DNA of 34,115 nucleotides from Lachnospiraceae bacterium UBA3821 (GCA_002368865.1 DFDT01000127.1:1-34115), one strand, 5' to 3'; counted from the first letter of the stretch, positions 15,854 through 23,887 are shown. The notes: generated by a model from the sequence alone, not told the origin. Numbers and translations are program-made.

Positions 15854-17284
15854 ATGATAGGAAGAGAAAAAGAGATAAAAGAACTGGAAAAGCTGTACAG
15901 TTCTAAACAGGCTGAACTGGTAGCTATATATGGCAGACGTAGAGTAGGAAAGACTTATTTAGTTGACGAAGTATTTCAGGGTAAGATAACATTTAGACAC
16001 GCCGGACTATCACCGCTTGATGAAGAACCCAAAGGTCTTTTAAGAGTTCAGTTAGATCATTTTTATAATTCGCTTAGGCTCCATGGGATAGAAAGTGAAA
16101 AAAGCCCGGATAGTTGGCTTGATGCTTTTTTCATGCTTGAGAAATTGTTGCAAGGCATAGACGATGGATCAAGACAGGTAGTATTTCTGGATGAACTTCC
16201 CTGGCTTGATACGCCGCGTTCCGGTTTTGTCAGAGCTTTTGAAGGGTTTTGGAACACTTGGGCATGTCATAGAAAAAATCTCATGGTTATTATTTGCGGC
16301 AGTGCAAATTCATGGATGATGAATGAACTGATCAATAACCATGGCGGTCTGTATGGCAGGGTGACACATGAGATAAAACTGTCACCGTTTAACCTTTTTG
16401 AATGTGAAGAATTCTATAAAAGCAAGGGCATCCCGTTTTCCAGATATGATATTGTACAGAGCTATATGATGTTGGGCGGGATTCCATATTATATGGGATA
16501 TATGAATGAAGATTTAAGTCTTGCTCAAAATATAGATCAGATTTTCTTTGCCAAAGGTGCAAAACTCAAACTGGAGTATGACAGACTTTTTGAGTCGGTA
16601 TTTAAGAGGCCGGAAGCCATAAAAGCCATAGTAGAGCTTCTATACACAAGAAACATGGGGTATACAAGAAAAACCATAGCAGAGAGATTGAATGCTTCGG
16701 ATGGGGGGCATCTCACAAAAGACCTGAATGCCCTTATTGCAAGCGACTTTGTGGTAAGATATGTACCGTTTGGGCTATCAAAAAAGGAAGACCACTATAA
16801 ACTGATTGATTCTTTTTGCTTATTTTATTTGTATTTTGTAAAAAATCAGACGACAAATAATAAGCGTTTCTGGCAGCAAAATTCTTCTATGCCGCAAGTA
16901 GTAGCCTGGAGGGGTTATGCTTTTGAAAATGTATGTTTTCATCATATAGATCAGATAAAGGAAGCACTGGGCATCAGCGGAGTCATTACTTCTGAATCAG
17001 CATGGACAAAAAAAGCTGATGACGAGGAAGGGATGCAGATTGATCTTCTTATCTCAAGGAAAGATAATGCGGTCAATATGTGTGAAATAAAGTTCTATAG
17101 CGATGACTTTGTTGTGAGTAAGGACTATTACAGGACTATCCTCAGAAGAATCGAAATGCTTTCCGAGAAGTTGTCTTCTAAGATGTCTGTTTACAGTACT
17201 TTGATAACAACCTATGGGCTTAAAAAGAATGAATATAGCGGTGCATTTGTAAAAACAATTACGTTTGATGATTTGTTTAGGTAA
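15854..17284 (+). CDS. AAA-family ATPase with C-terminal DUF234/PD-(D/E)XK-like domain (copy 2)
   Basis: A 476-residue paralogue of the protein at 11736-13175, alike from end to end with only small gaps, but clearly diverged in DNA. Walker A GRRRVGKT is near residue 27, and Walker B VFLDELPW follows. The conserved INNHGGLYGRVT block is shared. The C-terminus keeps QIDLLIS (Asp397) and CEIKFY (Glu411, Lys413) with the same 14-residue Asp-Glu spacing. AAGGAG is 10 bases upstream. It has its own strong promoter with operator-like repeats, unlike copy 1. It is A/T-rich against its neighbours, suggesting transfer. Function unknown; the nuclease-like residues suggest DNA cleavage, perhaps in defence or element maintenance. 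Confidence 0.85.
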   Translation: MIGREKEIKELEKLYSSKQAELVAIYGRRRVGKTYLVDEVFQGKITFRHAGLSPLDEEPKGLLRVQLDHFYNSLRLHGIESEKSPDSWLDAFFMLEKLLQGIDDGSRQVVFLDELPWLDTPRSGFVRAFEGFWNTWACHRKNLMVIICGSANSWMMNELINNHGGLYGRVTHEIKLSPFNLFECEEFYKSKGIPFSRYDIVQSYMMLGGIPYYMGYMNEDLSLAQNIDQIFFAKGAKLKLEYDRLFESVFKRPEAIKAIVELLYTRNMGYTRKTIAERLNASDGGHLTKDLNALIASDFVVRYVPFGLSKKEDHYKLIDSFCLFYLYFVKNQTTNNKRFWQQNSSMPQVVAWRGYAFENVCFHHIDQIKEALGISGVITSESAWTKKADDEEGMQIDLLISRKDNAVNMCEIKFYSDDFVVSKDYYRTILRRIEMLSEKLSSKMSVYSTLITTYGLKKNEYSGAFVKTITFDDLFR

Positions 17285-17416
17285 ATAAGTAATAAGATTG
17301 TGACCATTGGGGTTGAGGTTCGGATGAAGGTGACATGGCGACAAAACGTGATGCGGCTAAAATACCTGATAAACGAGTAAAAAATGATTTGTTTTGCTGA
17401 ATATGGTTTCCGGTAG
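17285..17416 (+). other. Decayed intergenic stretch with a 21-codon mini-ORF
   Basis: GAAGGTGAC precedes an ATG at 17335 that opens 21 codons (MATKRDAAKIPDKRVKNDLF, then Cys and stop at 17398-17400). A second frame from 17384 reads MICFAEYGFR and stops at TAG 17414. The two frames look like pieces of one broken gene that may once have continued into the exonuclease remnant at 17417. No promoter or terminator seen. Confidence 0.35.
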
Positions 17417-17854
17417 AAATTTTATCGGGCTAGCGAGAAGACAGGTCTAAATGTTGCGTTTGATTTCGAAATGTGTAAGGTCGAAAAGGAACAGAGAAAA
17501 GAATTCCATATGTCGCGGGAGATTATCCAGATCGGCGCAGTGCTGGCGGATGCGCTGGATGCGTTTGCCCAATGGCTGCCGGAGGGGAATGTGACTGCCG
17601 TATCCTGGGGGATGGCAGACAAAGCACAGCTCAAAAAAGAACTCTCTGAAAAGGGAATTCGCATGAATGCGATGGACCGGCTGTTCCTGCATTGGATAGA
17701 CGGTCAGAAAATGTTTGTGCAAAAGGTGGGCGGTCAGTACCCTTGTCCCCTTGCCGGGGCGCTCGCCGCAGCTGGTATAGAATCTGGGGGAAAAGTCCAT
17801 GACGGTCTTGCGGATGCTTATCAAACGGCGATTCTTTTGACCAGGATAGTATAG
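17417..17854 (+). pseudogene. Remnant of a DEDDh-type 3'-5' exonuclease
   Basis: The open frame from 17417 has no start codon before the first catalytic motif: VAFDFEM (exo I, D and E) at about 17453-17473, then REIIQIGAVLAD. It jumps directly to ALDAFAQW, where intact relatives have a further 45 or so residues (the segment around the usual TGI motif). The rest keeps exo II (SWGMADKAQL) and exo III (VHDGLADA, His and Asp). An in-frame ATG at 17471 would give 127 residues but lose exo I. A TAG at 17414 blocks upstream reading. I read this as a DnaQ/RNase T-like gene broken at its 5' end with an internal in-frame deletion, next to the acquired ATPase. A short functional derivative is not excluded. 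Confidence 0.6.
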
Positions 17855-17908
17855 AGTTTTGACAGATTTTGATACTTTGACCGAAGTCAGCAGGGGTATA
17901 AAAGTTTT

Positions 17909-17950
17909 GTTTTCACATATATTGAATTAAGACATGATATGTGAGAAAAC
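17909..17950 (+). promoter_or_regulatory. Inverted repeat just before the pdaA start
   Basis: GTTTTCACATAT (17909-17920) pairs with ATATGTG-AG-AAAAC (17937-17950), a 12-bp stem with a 2-base bulge and a 16-base loop. It ends 3 bases before the ATG at 17954, where only a weak AGG serves as ribosome site. It could limit translation or be an operator. CATATATT (17916-17923) with ATA about 15 bp upstream also faintly resembles a sporulation sigma-E -10/-35 pair. Confidence 0.4.
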
Positions 17951-17953
17951 AGG

Positions 17954-18829
17954 ATGCGAAAAAAAGGAATTCCTACATTATGTTTTCTGCTGGCGGTTTT
18001 CCTGCTGGGCAGGGCGTTAGCGGAAGCGGCGAATGAAAATAAGATGCAGACGGCTGCAAGGGAAGCTTCCACCGGACAGGTGGTCCCGAGGACGGCATCC
18101 GATCCGGTGGAGGATGCAGCGCAGATCTGGGGGATCCTATACACCGAGAACTGGGGCCTGGGATTCGGTGAGGAAGGTAAGACGCCTACCGGCAACAGTT
18201 CCGCCCAGGAATTGAAAAAATATAATGCGTATTACGTGGGGGATACCACGCAAAAGAAGCTCTATCTGACGTTTGACTGCGGCTATGAGAACGGCAACAC
18301 GGAGGCAATTCTGGATGCGTTGCAAAAGCACAACGCCAAAGCAACTTTTTTTGTGGTCGGACATTATCTGGAATCTGCGCCGGAATTGGTGGAGCGCATG
18401 GTGGCGGAGGGGCATACCGTAGGAAATCACACCTATCATCACCCGGATATGTCCAAGATTTCCGACAAAGCGTCGTTCCAAAAAGAGATGGACGACGTGC
18501 GCACCCGTTTCAAAGAAGTCACCGGGACGGAGATGGCGATGTATTATCGTCCGCCCCAGGGAAAGTACAGTATTGATAATCTGCAGATGGCCAAGGATCT
18601 GGGGTACTCCACCTTTTTCTGGAGCCTGGCTTACGTGGACTGGAACGTCGACAAGCAGCCCAGCCATGAGGAGGCCTTCAAGAAGCTGACAGGACGCGTG
18701 CATCCCGGCGCGATCGTGCTGCTACATAATACCTCCAAGACCAATGGGGAGATCCTGGATGAACTGCTCACCAAGTGGGAGAAGATGGGATACAGCTTTG
18801 GAACGCTGGATGAGCTGGTGAAGGGATGA
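17954..18829 (+). CDS. pdaA: Polysaccharide deacetylase, PdaA-type (delta-lactam forming) N-acetylmuramic acid deacetylase
   Basis: PdaA-type enzymes remove the acetyl group from muramic acid so that spore-cortex muramic-delta-lactam can form. A signal peptide (CFLLAVFLLGRALAEA) leads the protein outside. NodB-domain motifs are visible: TFDCGYENGN (motif 1), NHTYHHPDM (metal-binding His pair), YRPPQGKYS, FWSLAYVDWNVD, and HPGAIVLLHN. The segments ENGN, HPDM and WSLAYVDW are characteristic of the PdaA branch. The 291-residue length is normal. The ribosome site is weak and an inverted repeat lies against the start codon. It stands alone between the accessory zone and guaA. A role in sporulation is inferred from the family; the substrate has not been shown here. 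Confidence 0.88.
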   Translation: MRKKGIPTLCFLLAVFLLGRALAEAANENKMQTAAREASTGQVVPRTASDPVEDAAQIWGILYTENWGLGFGEEGKTPTGNSSAQELKKYNAYYVGDTTQKKLYLTFDCGYENGNTEAILDALQKHNAKATFFVVGHYLESAPELVERMVAEGHTVGNHTYHHPDMSKISDKASFQKEMDDVRTRFKEVTGTEMAMYYRPPQGKYSIDNLQMAKDLGYSTFFWSLAYVDWNVDKQPSHEEAFKKLTGRVHPGAIVLLHNTSKTNGEILDELLTKWEKMGYSFGTLDELVKG

Positions 18830-18937
18830 AGCTTTTGTGGGCAGGTTTACATAAATGACATAGCCTATCCATACATAGATATCTTCCGCTCGATTCCGCT
18901 ACGCTGCATCTCGCTGTCTGTTGTCGCCAAGCGCTGG

Positions 18938-19062
18938 CACAATAAATCAGTAACCGCTGCGCGGTCATTCCAGCCAAAAGAGAAGGGCACACCTTTATGC
19001 AAGCATAGGTGTGTCCTTCTCTTTTGGCTGCAGGCACTGCGTGCCTGTGCTGATTTATTGTG
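18938..19062. repeat. 125-bp multi-stem palindromic element between pdaA and guaA
   Basis: An outer 13-bp stem (18938-18950, CACAATAAATCAG, with 19050-19062) encloses three hairpins. These are ACCGC-TGC-GCGGT (18953-18965), a 24-bp arm pair (18971-18994 with 19007-19030, one G-U) with a 12-base loop, and CAGGCAC-TGC-GTGCCTG (19031-19047). The result is a four-way junction. It may serve as a bidirectional terminator for the converging genes, but has no T-tract. The 108 bases before it (18830-18937) hold no gene that I can see. Confidence 0.75.
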
Positions 19063-19079
19063 TTGTGTTCGGCTTGTTA

Positions 19080-20642
19080 TCACTCAAACTCAATCGTTCC
19101 GGGTGGCTTACTTGTCAGGTCGTAGAATACCCGGTTCACTCCGCGGACCTCATTGATGATCCGGCTCATCACGGTCTGCAGTACCGCAAACGGGATCTCC
19201 GCGGCCTCCGCGGTCATAAAGTCAATGGTGTTCACGGCTCTCAGCGCCACCGCGTAATCGTAGGTGCGCTCGTCACCCATAACGCCGACGGACTGCATGT
19301 TGGTCAGCGCCGCAAAATACTGACCTACAGTCTTGTCCAATCCGGCCTTGGCGATCTCCTCGCGGTAGATGGCATCGGCATCCTGGACGATGCGGACTTT
19401 GTCGGCAGTCACTTCGCCGACGATGCGGATGCCCAGTCCGGGGCCGGGGAAAGGCTGGCGGAAGACAAGCTTCTCGGGGATCCCCAACTCCAGGCCCGCC
19501 TTGCGCACCTCATCCTTAAACAGATCCCGCAGGGGCTCGATGATCTCCTTGAAATCCACGCAGTCGGGAAGTCCGCCCACGTTGTGATGGGATTTGATGA
19601 CGGCGGATTCCCCGCCCAGTCCGCTTTCCACCACATCGGGATAGATGGTCCCCTGTACCAGATAGTCCACAGCGCCGATCTTCTTGGCCTCCTCCTCGAA
19701 GACGCGGATGAATTCTTCGCCGATGATCTTGCGCTTTTGCTCCGGCTCGGTTACGCCTGCCAGTTTGCTGTAATATCTTTCCTGGGCATTCACGCGGATA
19801 AAATTCAGTTCATAGGGGCCATCGGGTCCGAATACGGCTTCCACTTCGTTGCCCTCGTCCTTTCGGAGCAGACCGTGATCCACGAAAACGCAGGTTAGCT
19901 GGTTGCCCACAGCCTTGGAGAGCAGGACTGCCGCCACGGAGGAGTCCACGCCGCCGGACAATGCACAGAGCACTTTGCCGGTGCCGATCTTTTCCCGCAG
20001 TGCCTGTATGGTATGCTCCACAAAAGAGTCCATCTTCCAGTCGCCCGCGCAGCCGCAGATGCCGTGTACAAAGTTATGCAGCATGGTCTTTCCCTGAGCG
20101 GTATGTAATACTTCCGGATGGAACTGGATGGCGTAGAGGCCGGCTGCCTCATTCTGTGCCGCCGCAACGGGGCAGTTGTCCGTGTGGGCGATCGACCGGA
20201 ACCCGTCCGCCAGTCTGGAGATATAGTCAAAATGGCTCATCCAGACGATGGTGCGGTCGCTTCCGCCCTCCGCCTCCGATACGCCGTCAAACAAAGCCGC
20301 GGTCTTGTCAAAGATCACTTCCGTCTTGCCGTACTCGCGCATGGAAGCCCGCTCCACTTTGCCGCCCAGCACGTGCTGCATCAGCTGCGCGCCGTAGCAA
20401 AGTCCCAGTACGGGAATGCCAAGCTCAAAAAGCTCGCGTGTACAGGTGGGCGCCCCTTCCTCGTAACAGCTGTTGGGTCCGCCGGTGAGGATGATGCCCT
20501 TGGGATTCATGGCCTTGATCTTGGCCAGATCCGTTTTATAAGAATAGATTTCACAATATACGTTGCACTCCCGGACGCGTCTGGCAACCAATTGGTTGTA
20601 CTGTCCGCCGAAGTCGATCACAACTACCAGTTCTCTGTCCAT
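19080..20642 (-). CDS. guaA: GMP synthase (glutamine-hydrolysing)
   Basis: It converts XMP to GMP with ATP and glutamine, the last step of guanine nucleotide synthesis. The N-terminal class I glutaminase has Cys82 (GLCYGAQ), His175 and Glu177 (FHPEV). The ATP-pyrophosphatase domain has the PP-loop SGGVDSS (229-235), and the dimerisation domain ends [20 protein letters not shown]. All catalytic residues are present and the length of 520 aa is normal. AAAGGA precedes the ATG. It has its own extended -10 promoter with a leader of only about 35 bases, so there is no room for a purine riboswitch. A glutaminase-less paralogue is transcribed divergently from 20805. Confidence 0.97.
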   Translation of the reverse strand: MDRELVVVIDFGGQYNQLVARRVRECNVYCEIYSYKTDLAKIKAMNPKGIILTGGPNSCYEEGAPTCTRELFELGIPVLGLCYGAQLMQHVLGGKVERASMREYGKTEVIFDKTAALFDGVSEAEGGSDRTIVWMSHFDYISRLADGFRSIAHTDNCPVAAAQNEAAGLYAIQFHPEVLHTAQGKTMLHNFVHGICGCAGDWKMDSFVEHTIQALREKIGTGKVLCALSGGVDSSVAAVLLSKAVGNQLTCVFVDHGLLRKDEGNEVEAVFGPDGPYELNFIRVNAQERYYSKLAGVTEPEQKRKIIGEEFIRVFEEEAKKIGAVDYLVQGTIYPDVVESGLGGESAVIKSHHNVGGLPDCVDFKEIIEPLRDLFKDEVRKAGLELGIPEKLVFRQPFPGPGLGIRIVGEVTADKVRIVQDADAIYREEIAKAGLDKTVGQYFAALTNMQSVGVMGDERTYDYAVALRAVNTIDFMTAEAAEIPFAVLQTVMSRIINEVRGVNRVFYDLTSKPPGTIEFE

Positions 20643-20683
20643 AGTGATTTATCCTTTCTGTTGATTCCGAAAAACGCAAACAC

Positions 20684-20712
20684 AGTATAGCATATCAAAA
20701 CCGTTTGGGCAA
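20684..20712 (-). promoter_or_regulatory. guaA promoter
   Basis: On the minus strand TTGCCC (20707-20712), 17 bp, TATACT (20684-20689) preceded by TGC, an extended -10. Transcription would start near 20677. Confidence 0.6.
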
Positions 20713-20722
20713 GAAAATTGCA

Positions 20723-20751
20723 TTGCAGTTTCCTGGGTTTAAGGGTATAAT
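20723..20751 (+). promoter_or_regulatory. Promoter of the GMP synthase paralogue
   Basis: TTGCAG (20723-20728), 17 bp, TATAAT (20746-20751). It is back to back with the guaA promoter, 10 bases from its -35. Confidence 0.6.
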
Positions 20752-20804
20752 TTTTTCAGATGTGTCGGACAAACAAATTAAAATTCAAAAGGAGGGCATG
20801 CAAA

Positions 20805-21788
20805 ATGGCAAATGACAGACGACCGGATGATATGGTTAGGATCACAACTCCGGAGCTTGCGGATGCGTTCATCGAGGAGCAGATCGCGGCGCTGAAGGGG
20901 CAGATTGGGGACAAAAAGGTGTTGTTGGCGCTTTCGGGAGGCGTGGATTCATCCGTTGTGGCTGCCATGCTGATCAAAGCAGTGGGACAGCAGCTGGTGT
21001 GTGTACATGTGAACCATGGTCTGCTGCGCAAGGGTGAGCCCGAGCAGGTGATCGAGGTATTCCGGAATCAGATGAAAGCAAATCTGGTGTATGTGGATGC
21101 GACGGACCGTTTCCTGGACAAACTGGCAGGTGTGACGGATCCGGAGACCAAGAGAAAGATCATCGGCGGCGAGTTTATCGAGGTGTTCGCAGAGGAGGCG
21201 CGTAAGCTGGACGGCATTGAGTTCCTGGCACAGGGCACCATCTGGCCGGATATCCTGGAGAGCGAGAAGGGTATCAAGGCGCATCACAATGCGGGTGGAC
21301 TGCCGGAGGATATGAAGTTTGAACTGGTGGAGCCGGTGAAGATTCTGTTCAAGGACGAGGTGCGTATTGTGGGCGAGCGTCTGGGACTTCCTGCAAACAT
21401 GGTGTATCGTCAGCCGTTCCCCGGTCCCGGACTGGGCGTGCGCTGCCCGGGTGCGATCACAAGAGAGCGTCTGGAGGCGGTCCGCGAGGCGGATGCGATC
21501 CTGCGGGAGGAATTTGCCAAGAACGGTCTGGAGGGCAAGGTTTGGCAGTATTTTACCGTGGTGCCTGATTTCAAGTCCACGGGCATCAAGGATGGCAAGC
21601 GTTCCTTTGAATGGCCGGTGATCATCCGTGCCGTGAATACCACGGACGCCATGACCGCAGAGGTGGAGGATATTCCGTTTGCGCTGATGCAGCATCTGGT
21701 GAAGCGTATTACCAGCGAAGTAAAGGGCGTGAATCGCGTCCTGTATGATTTCACACCGAAGCCCAGTGCGACGATAGAGTATGAATAA
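20805..21788 (+). CDS. GMP synthase-like ATP-pyrophosphatase without glutaminase domain
   Basis: A 327-residue protein equal to the C-terminal two thirds of GuaA. PP-loop SGGVDSS (44-50), the conserved [20 protein letters not shown], and the dimerisation end GVNRVLYDFTPKPSATIEYE are present. The amidotransferase domain is absent, replaced by a short N-terminal extension (MANDRRPDDMVRI). It could aminate XMP with free ammonia or borrow a separate glutaminase subunit, as archaeal two-subunit GMP synthases do; no such subunit is in the window. AAGGAGG is 9 bases before ATG 20805, so the longer reading to 20760 was rejected. It is clearly homologous to the adjacent guaA but diverged, so not a recent tandem copy. 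Confidence 0.92.
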   Translation: MANDRRPDDMVRITTPELADAFIEEQIAALKGQIGDKKVLLALSGGVDSSVVAAMLIKAVGQQLVCVHVNHGLLRKGEPEQVIEVFRNQMKANLVYVDATDRFLDKLAGVTDPETKRKIIGGEFIEVFAEEARKLDGIEFLAQGTIWPDILESEKGIKAHHNAGGLPEDMKFELVEPVKILFKDEVRIVGERLGLPANMVYRQPFPGPGLGVRCPGAITRERLEAVREADAILREEFAKNGLEGKVWQYFTVVPDFKSTGIKDGKRSFEWPVIIRAVNTTDAMTAEVEDIPFALMQHLVKRITSEVKGVNRVLYDFTPKPSATIEYE

Positions 21789-21803
21789 ATTTGGTTCACG
21801 GCA

Positions 21804-21831
21804 TTGCATTTTTTATCTGTTGTGATATAAT
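21804..21831 (+). promoter_or_regulatory. Promoter of the prepilin-like gene
   Basis: TTGCAT (21804-21809), 16 bp, TATAAT (21826-21831), with TGA just before it as an extended -10. It begins 16 bases after the stop of the GMP synthase paralogue. Confidence 0.6.
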
Positions 21832-21880
21832 AGCTAAAATTATATTGACATCATTTCGGTTTTTATGAGGTGGTAGACGG

Positions 21881-22324
21881 ATGAAGAGAGATAATAAAGG
21901 TTTTTCCCTGGTTGAATTGATCATTGTAATAGCGATCATGGCTGCATTGACAGCGGTCTTGCTGCCGCAGTTCCTTAGATATGTGGAGAGTTCCAGATGT
22001 TCAAAAGATGAATACCAGGCGGAGCAGATCAAGAAAGTAATTGAGATGGCCTGGACGATCGAGATCATAAACCAGGAGTTGGATATGCAGCCGGGAGATA
22101 TCATCACGGTATCCTATACGGATGGGGCGAGCGAGTTTTCCTGCGCAACCCAATATCCGCACCTGGAGGCTGAGATGGAGAGCACAATAGACATTCCTTT
22201 TAACTTTCTCTCAAAGAAGCATCAGGGACAGACATTCTCTGTTAAATTGTCCTATGATGCAGCAGGAAATTATTTTGTGGAAGGCGATCCCAAAGATCCG
22301 ACTTGCTGGAGTAACGGTTCGTAA
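21881..22324 (+). CDS. Type IV pilin-like / type II pseudopilin prepilin
   Basis: The N-terminus MKRDNKGFSLVELIIVIAIM is a class III signal. A prepilin peptidase would cut after Gly7, leaving Phe as the first residue, with Glu5 of the mature protein present. The hydrophobic helix continues through AALTAVLLPQFLRYV. The 110-residue soluble domain has three cysteines and no family motif that I recognise. GAGGTGG is 7 bases before the ATG. It has its own promoter and terminator, and no pilus assembly, peptidase or ATPase genes are nearby, so it must rely on machinery elsewhere. It might be a minor pilin or adhesin subunit. Confidence 0.85.
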   Translation: MKRDNKGFSLVELIIVIAIMAALTAVLLPQFLRYVESSRCSKDEYQAEQIKKVIEMAWTIEIINQELDMQPGDIITVSYTDGASEFSCATQYPHLEAEMESTIDIPFNFLSKKHQGQTFSVKLSYDAAGNYFVEGDPKDPTCWSNGS

Positions 22325-22334
22325 AAAGTGTGAT

Positions 22335-22376
22335 ATCCTCTTGACAGGGAGTTGCTTGTCAAGGGGATTTTTCTTT
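22335..22376 (+). terminator. Rho-independent terminator after the prepilin-like gene
   Basis: A 12-bp stem (22335-22346 with 22357-22368, one G-U pair) around a 10-base loop is followed by TTTTTCTTTG. Confidence 0.85.
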
Positions 22377-22400
22377 GTCAGTAGTTTTGGTGGGGTGTGA

Positions 22401-22416
22401 ATGTAAACGCTTTCAT
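22401..22416 (+). promoter_or_regulatory. Catabolite-responsive element (cre) for CcpA
   Basis: ATGTAAACGCTTTCAT fits the consensus WTGNNARCGNWWWCAW at every position. It lies upstream of the -35 box at 22428, centred about 55 bases before the likely start of transcription. This is the position from which CcpA usually activates, not represses. Confidence 0.75.
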
Positions 22417-22427
22417 GAAACTTTTAA

Positions 22428-22456
22428 TTGCCAAAATCCGCACTTTGTCATATACT
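22428..22456 (+). promoter_or_regulatory. Promoter of the phosphofructokinase gene
   Basis: TTGCCA (22428-22433; 5 of 6 match), 17 bp, TATACT (22451-22456; 5 of 6). Confidence 0.7.
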
Positions 22457-22532
22457 CTTGTTAATGGGTTTGACCAAAAGTGATAAAGAGAGAACGGATA
22501 GGCAATATCCGGAGAAAGGGGAAAATGTAATC

Positions 22533-23798
22533 ATGAGCAAAGCAAAAAAGGGCAAACGTAATGTTATCGTAGGTCAGTCGGGAGGGCCTACCGCAGCGAT
22601 CAATTCTTCGCTGGCAGGTGTGTTTCGTACCGCAAAGGACAGAGGATACAAGAAAGTATATGGTATGATCCATGGTATTCAGGGTCTGTTGGAAGGTCGT
22701 TATATCGATTTGTCCGAGCACATCCGCACCGGTCTGGATGCGGAGCTGTTAAAGAGAACACCTTCTGCATATCTGGGAACCTGCCGTTATAAGCTGCCTG
22801 ATATCAGCGATAATAAGGAGTTGTACGACAAGATTTTCCAGATTTTGAATGATCTGGAGATTGACTGTTTCATCTATATCGGCGGCAACGATTCCATGGA
22901 TACCATCAAAAAGCTGTCCGATTATGCGATCGTGTTTGGTTCTGACATCCGTTTTGTAGGATGCCCTAAGACCATTGATAACGATCTGGCACTGACCGAC
23001 CATACACCCGGTTATGGTTCCGCTGCAAAGTATATCGGAACCTCCATCAAGGAGATCATCCGCGACGGTTTCTGTCTGGAGACTCCCAAGGGACAGGTTT
23101 GTGTGGTTGAGGTCATGGGACGTAACGCAGGTTGGTTGACCGCTTCCGCAGTTCTTTCCAAGGGCGAGGACTGTGACGGACCGGATGCGATCTATCTGCC
23201 GGAGATTGCTTTTGATGTTGACAAGTTTGTAGAAAAGTGCAAGAAGCTGTTAGAGACGAAGAAATCCGTTGTGGTTGCTGTTTCCGAGGGTATTCATACG
23301 GCGGACGGCACCTATATCAGCGAGATGGGCAATACCACAGAGTATGTGGATGCTTTTGGCCACAAGCAGTTGACCGGTACCGCAAGATATCTGTGCGATC
23401 TGCTTTCTAAGGAGATCGGCTGCAAGACCCGTGCAATCGAGCTTTCTACCCTGCAGAGAGCTGCAAGCCACTGCGCTTCCCGTATCGATATTCTGGAAGC
23501 TTATGAGGTTGGCGGTGCTGCGATGAAGGCTGCTGACGAGGGCGACAGCGGTAAGATGGTAGTCATCCAGCGTCTGTCCGATGATCCTTACCAGGCCGGT
23601 ACCGAGGTGAAGGATGTACACAAGATTGCGAACGACGAGCGTCTGGTCCCCAGAGAGTGGATCACCGAGGATGGCACCTATGTGACCAATGAGTTCATTA
23701 CCTATGTAAGACCTCTGATCCAGGGTGATGTAGCACCCATCATGGTGGACGGTATTCCTCGCCATCTGTATGTACCCGGATATCATGAGTTGCTTTAA
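22533..23798 (+). CDS. pfp: 6-phosphofructokinase, probably diphosphate (PPi)-dependent
   Basis: It phosphorylates fructose-6-phosphate to the 1,6-bisphosphate in glycolysis. The nucleotide-site signature is GGNDS (117-121), with Asp120 where ATP enzymes have Gly, and CPKTIDNDL has Lys146 where ATP enzymes have Gly. This Asp plus Lys pair is the known mark of PPi-dependent enzymes. Sugar-phosphate motifs VEVMGRNAGW and the preceding TPGYGSAAKYI are present. I chose ATG 22533 (MSKAKKGKRNV), with AAAGGGG 11 bases upstream, giving 421 aa, the usual size of this group. The longer reading to 22428 starts inside the promoter. A cre site upstream suggests carbon control. A PPi enzyme is reversible and saves ATP, common in anaerobes. 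Confidence 0.92.
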   Translation: MSKAKKGKRNVIVGQSGGPTAAINSSLAGVFRTAKDRGYKKVYGMIHGIQGLLEGRYIDLSEHIRTGLDAELLKRTPSAYLGTCRYKLPDISDNKELYDKIFQILNDLEIDCFIYIGGNDSMDTIKKLSDYAIVFGSDIRFVGCPKTIDNDLALTDHTPGYGSAAKYIGTSIKEIIRDGFCLETPKGQVCVVEVMGRNAGWLTASAVLSKGEDCDGPDAIYLPEIAFDVDKFVEKCKKLLETKKSVVVAVSEGIHTADGTYISEMGNTTEYVDAFGHKQLTGTARYLCDLLSKEIGCKTRAIELSTLQRAASHCASRIDILEAYEVGGAAMKAADEGDSGKMVVIQRLSDDPYQAGTEVKDVHKIANDERLVPREWITEDGTYVTNEFITYVRPLIQGDVAPIMVDGIPRHLYVPGYHELL

Positions 23799-23828
23799 TT
23801 TGTTGGGATAATTTTGAATGATTTCAGT

Positions 23829-23866
23829 GAATGCCGAAAATTTGCTTTGCCGGATTTTCGGCATTC
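23829..23866 (+). terminator. Perfect 13-bp hairpin between pfp and the glycerophosphotransferase gene
   Basis: GAATGCCGAAAAT (23829-23841) and ATTTTCGGCATTC (23854-23866) enclose a 12-base loop. No T-tract follows and the next ATG is only 22 bases away. It may be an inefficient terminator or a processing site that sets the ratio of the two transcripts. Confidence 0.5.
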
Positions 23867-23887
23867 ATAATGCAAAAAGGTGAAAAG

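Noticed and set aside
19011..19898. Plus-strand ORF of 295 codons opposite guaA
   Set aside because: guaA is intact and canonical on the minus strand. The plus frame starts in the palindromic element and has no family signature.
20643..20804. Purine (guanine) riboswitch upstream of guaA or its paralogue
   Set aside because: The leaders are about 35 and 45 bases, too short for a purine aptamer, and no conserved loop sequences were found.
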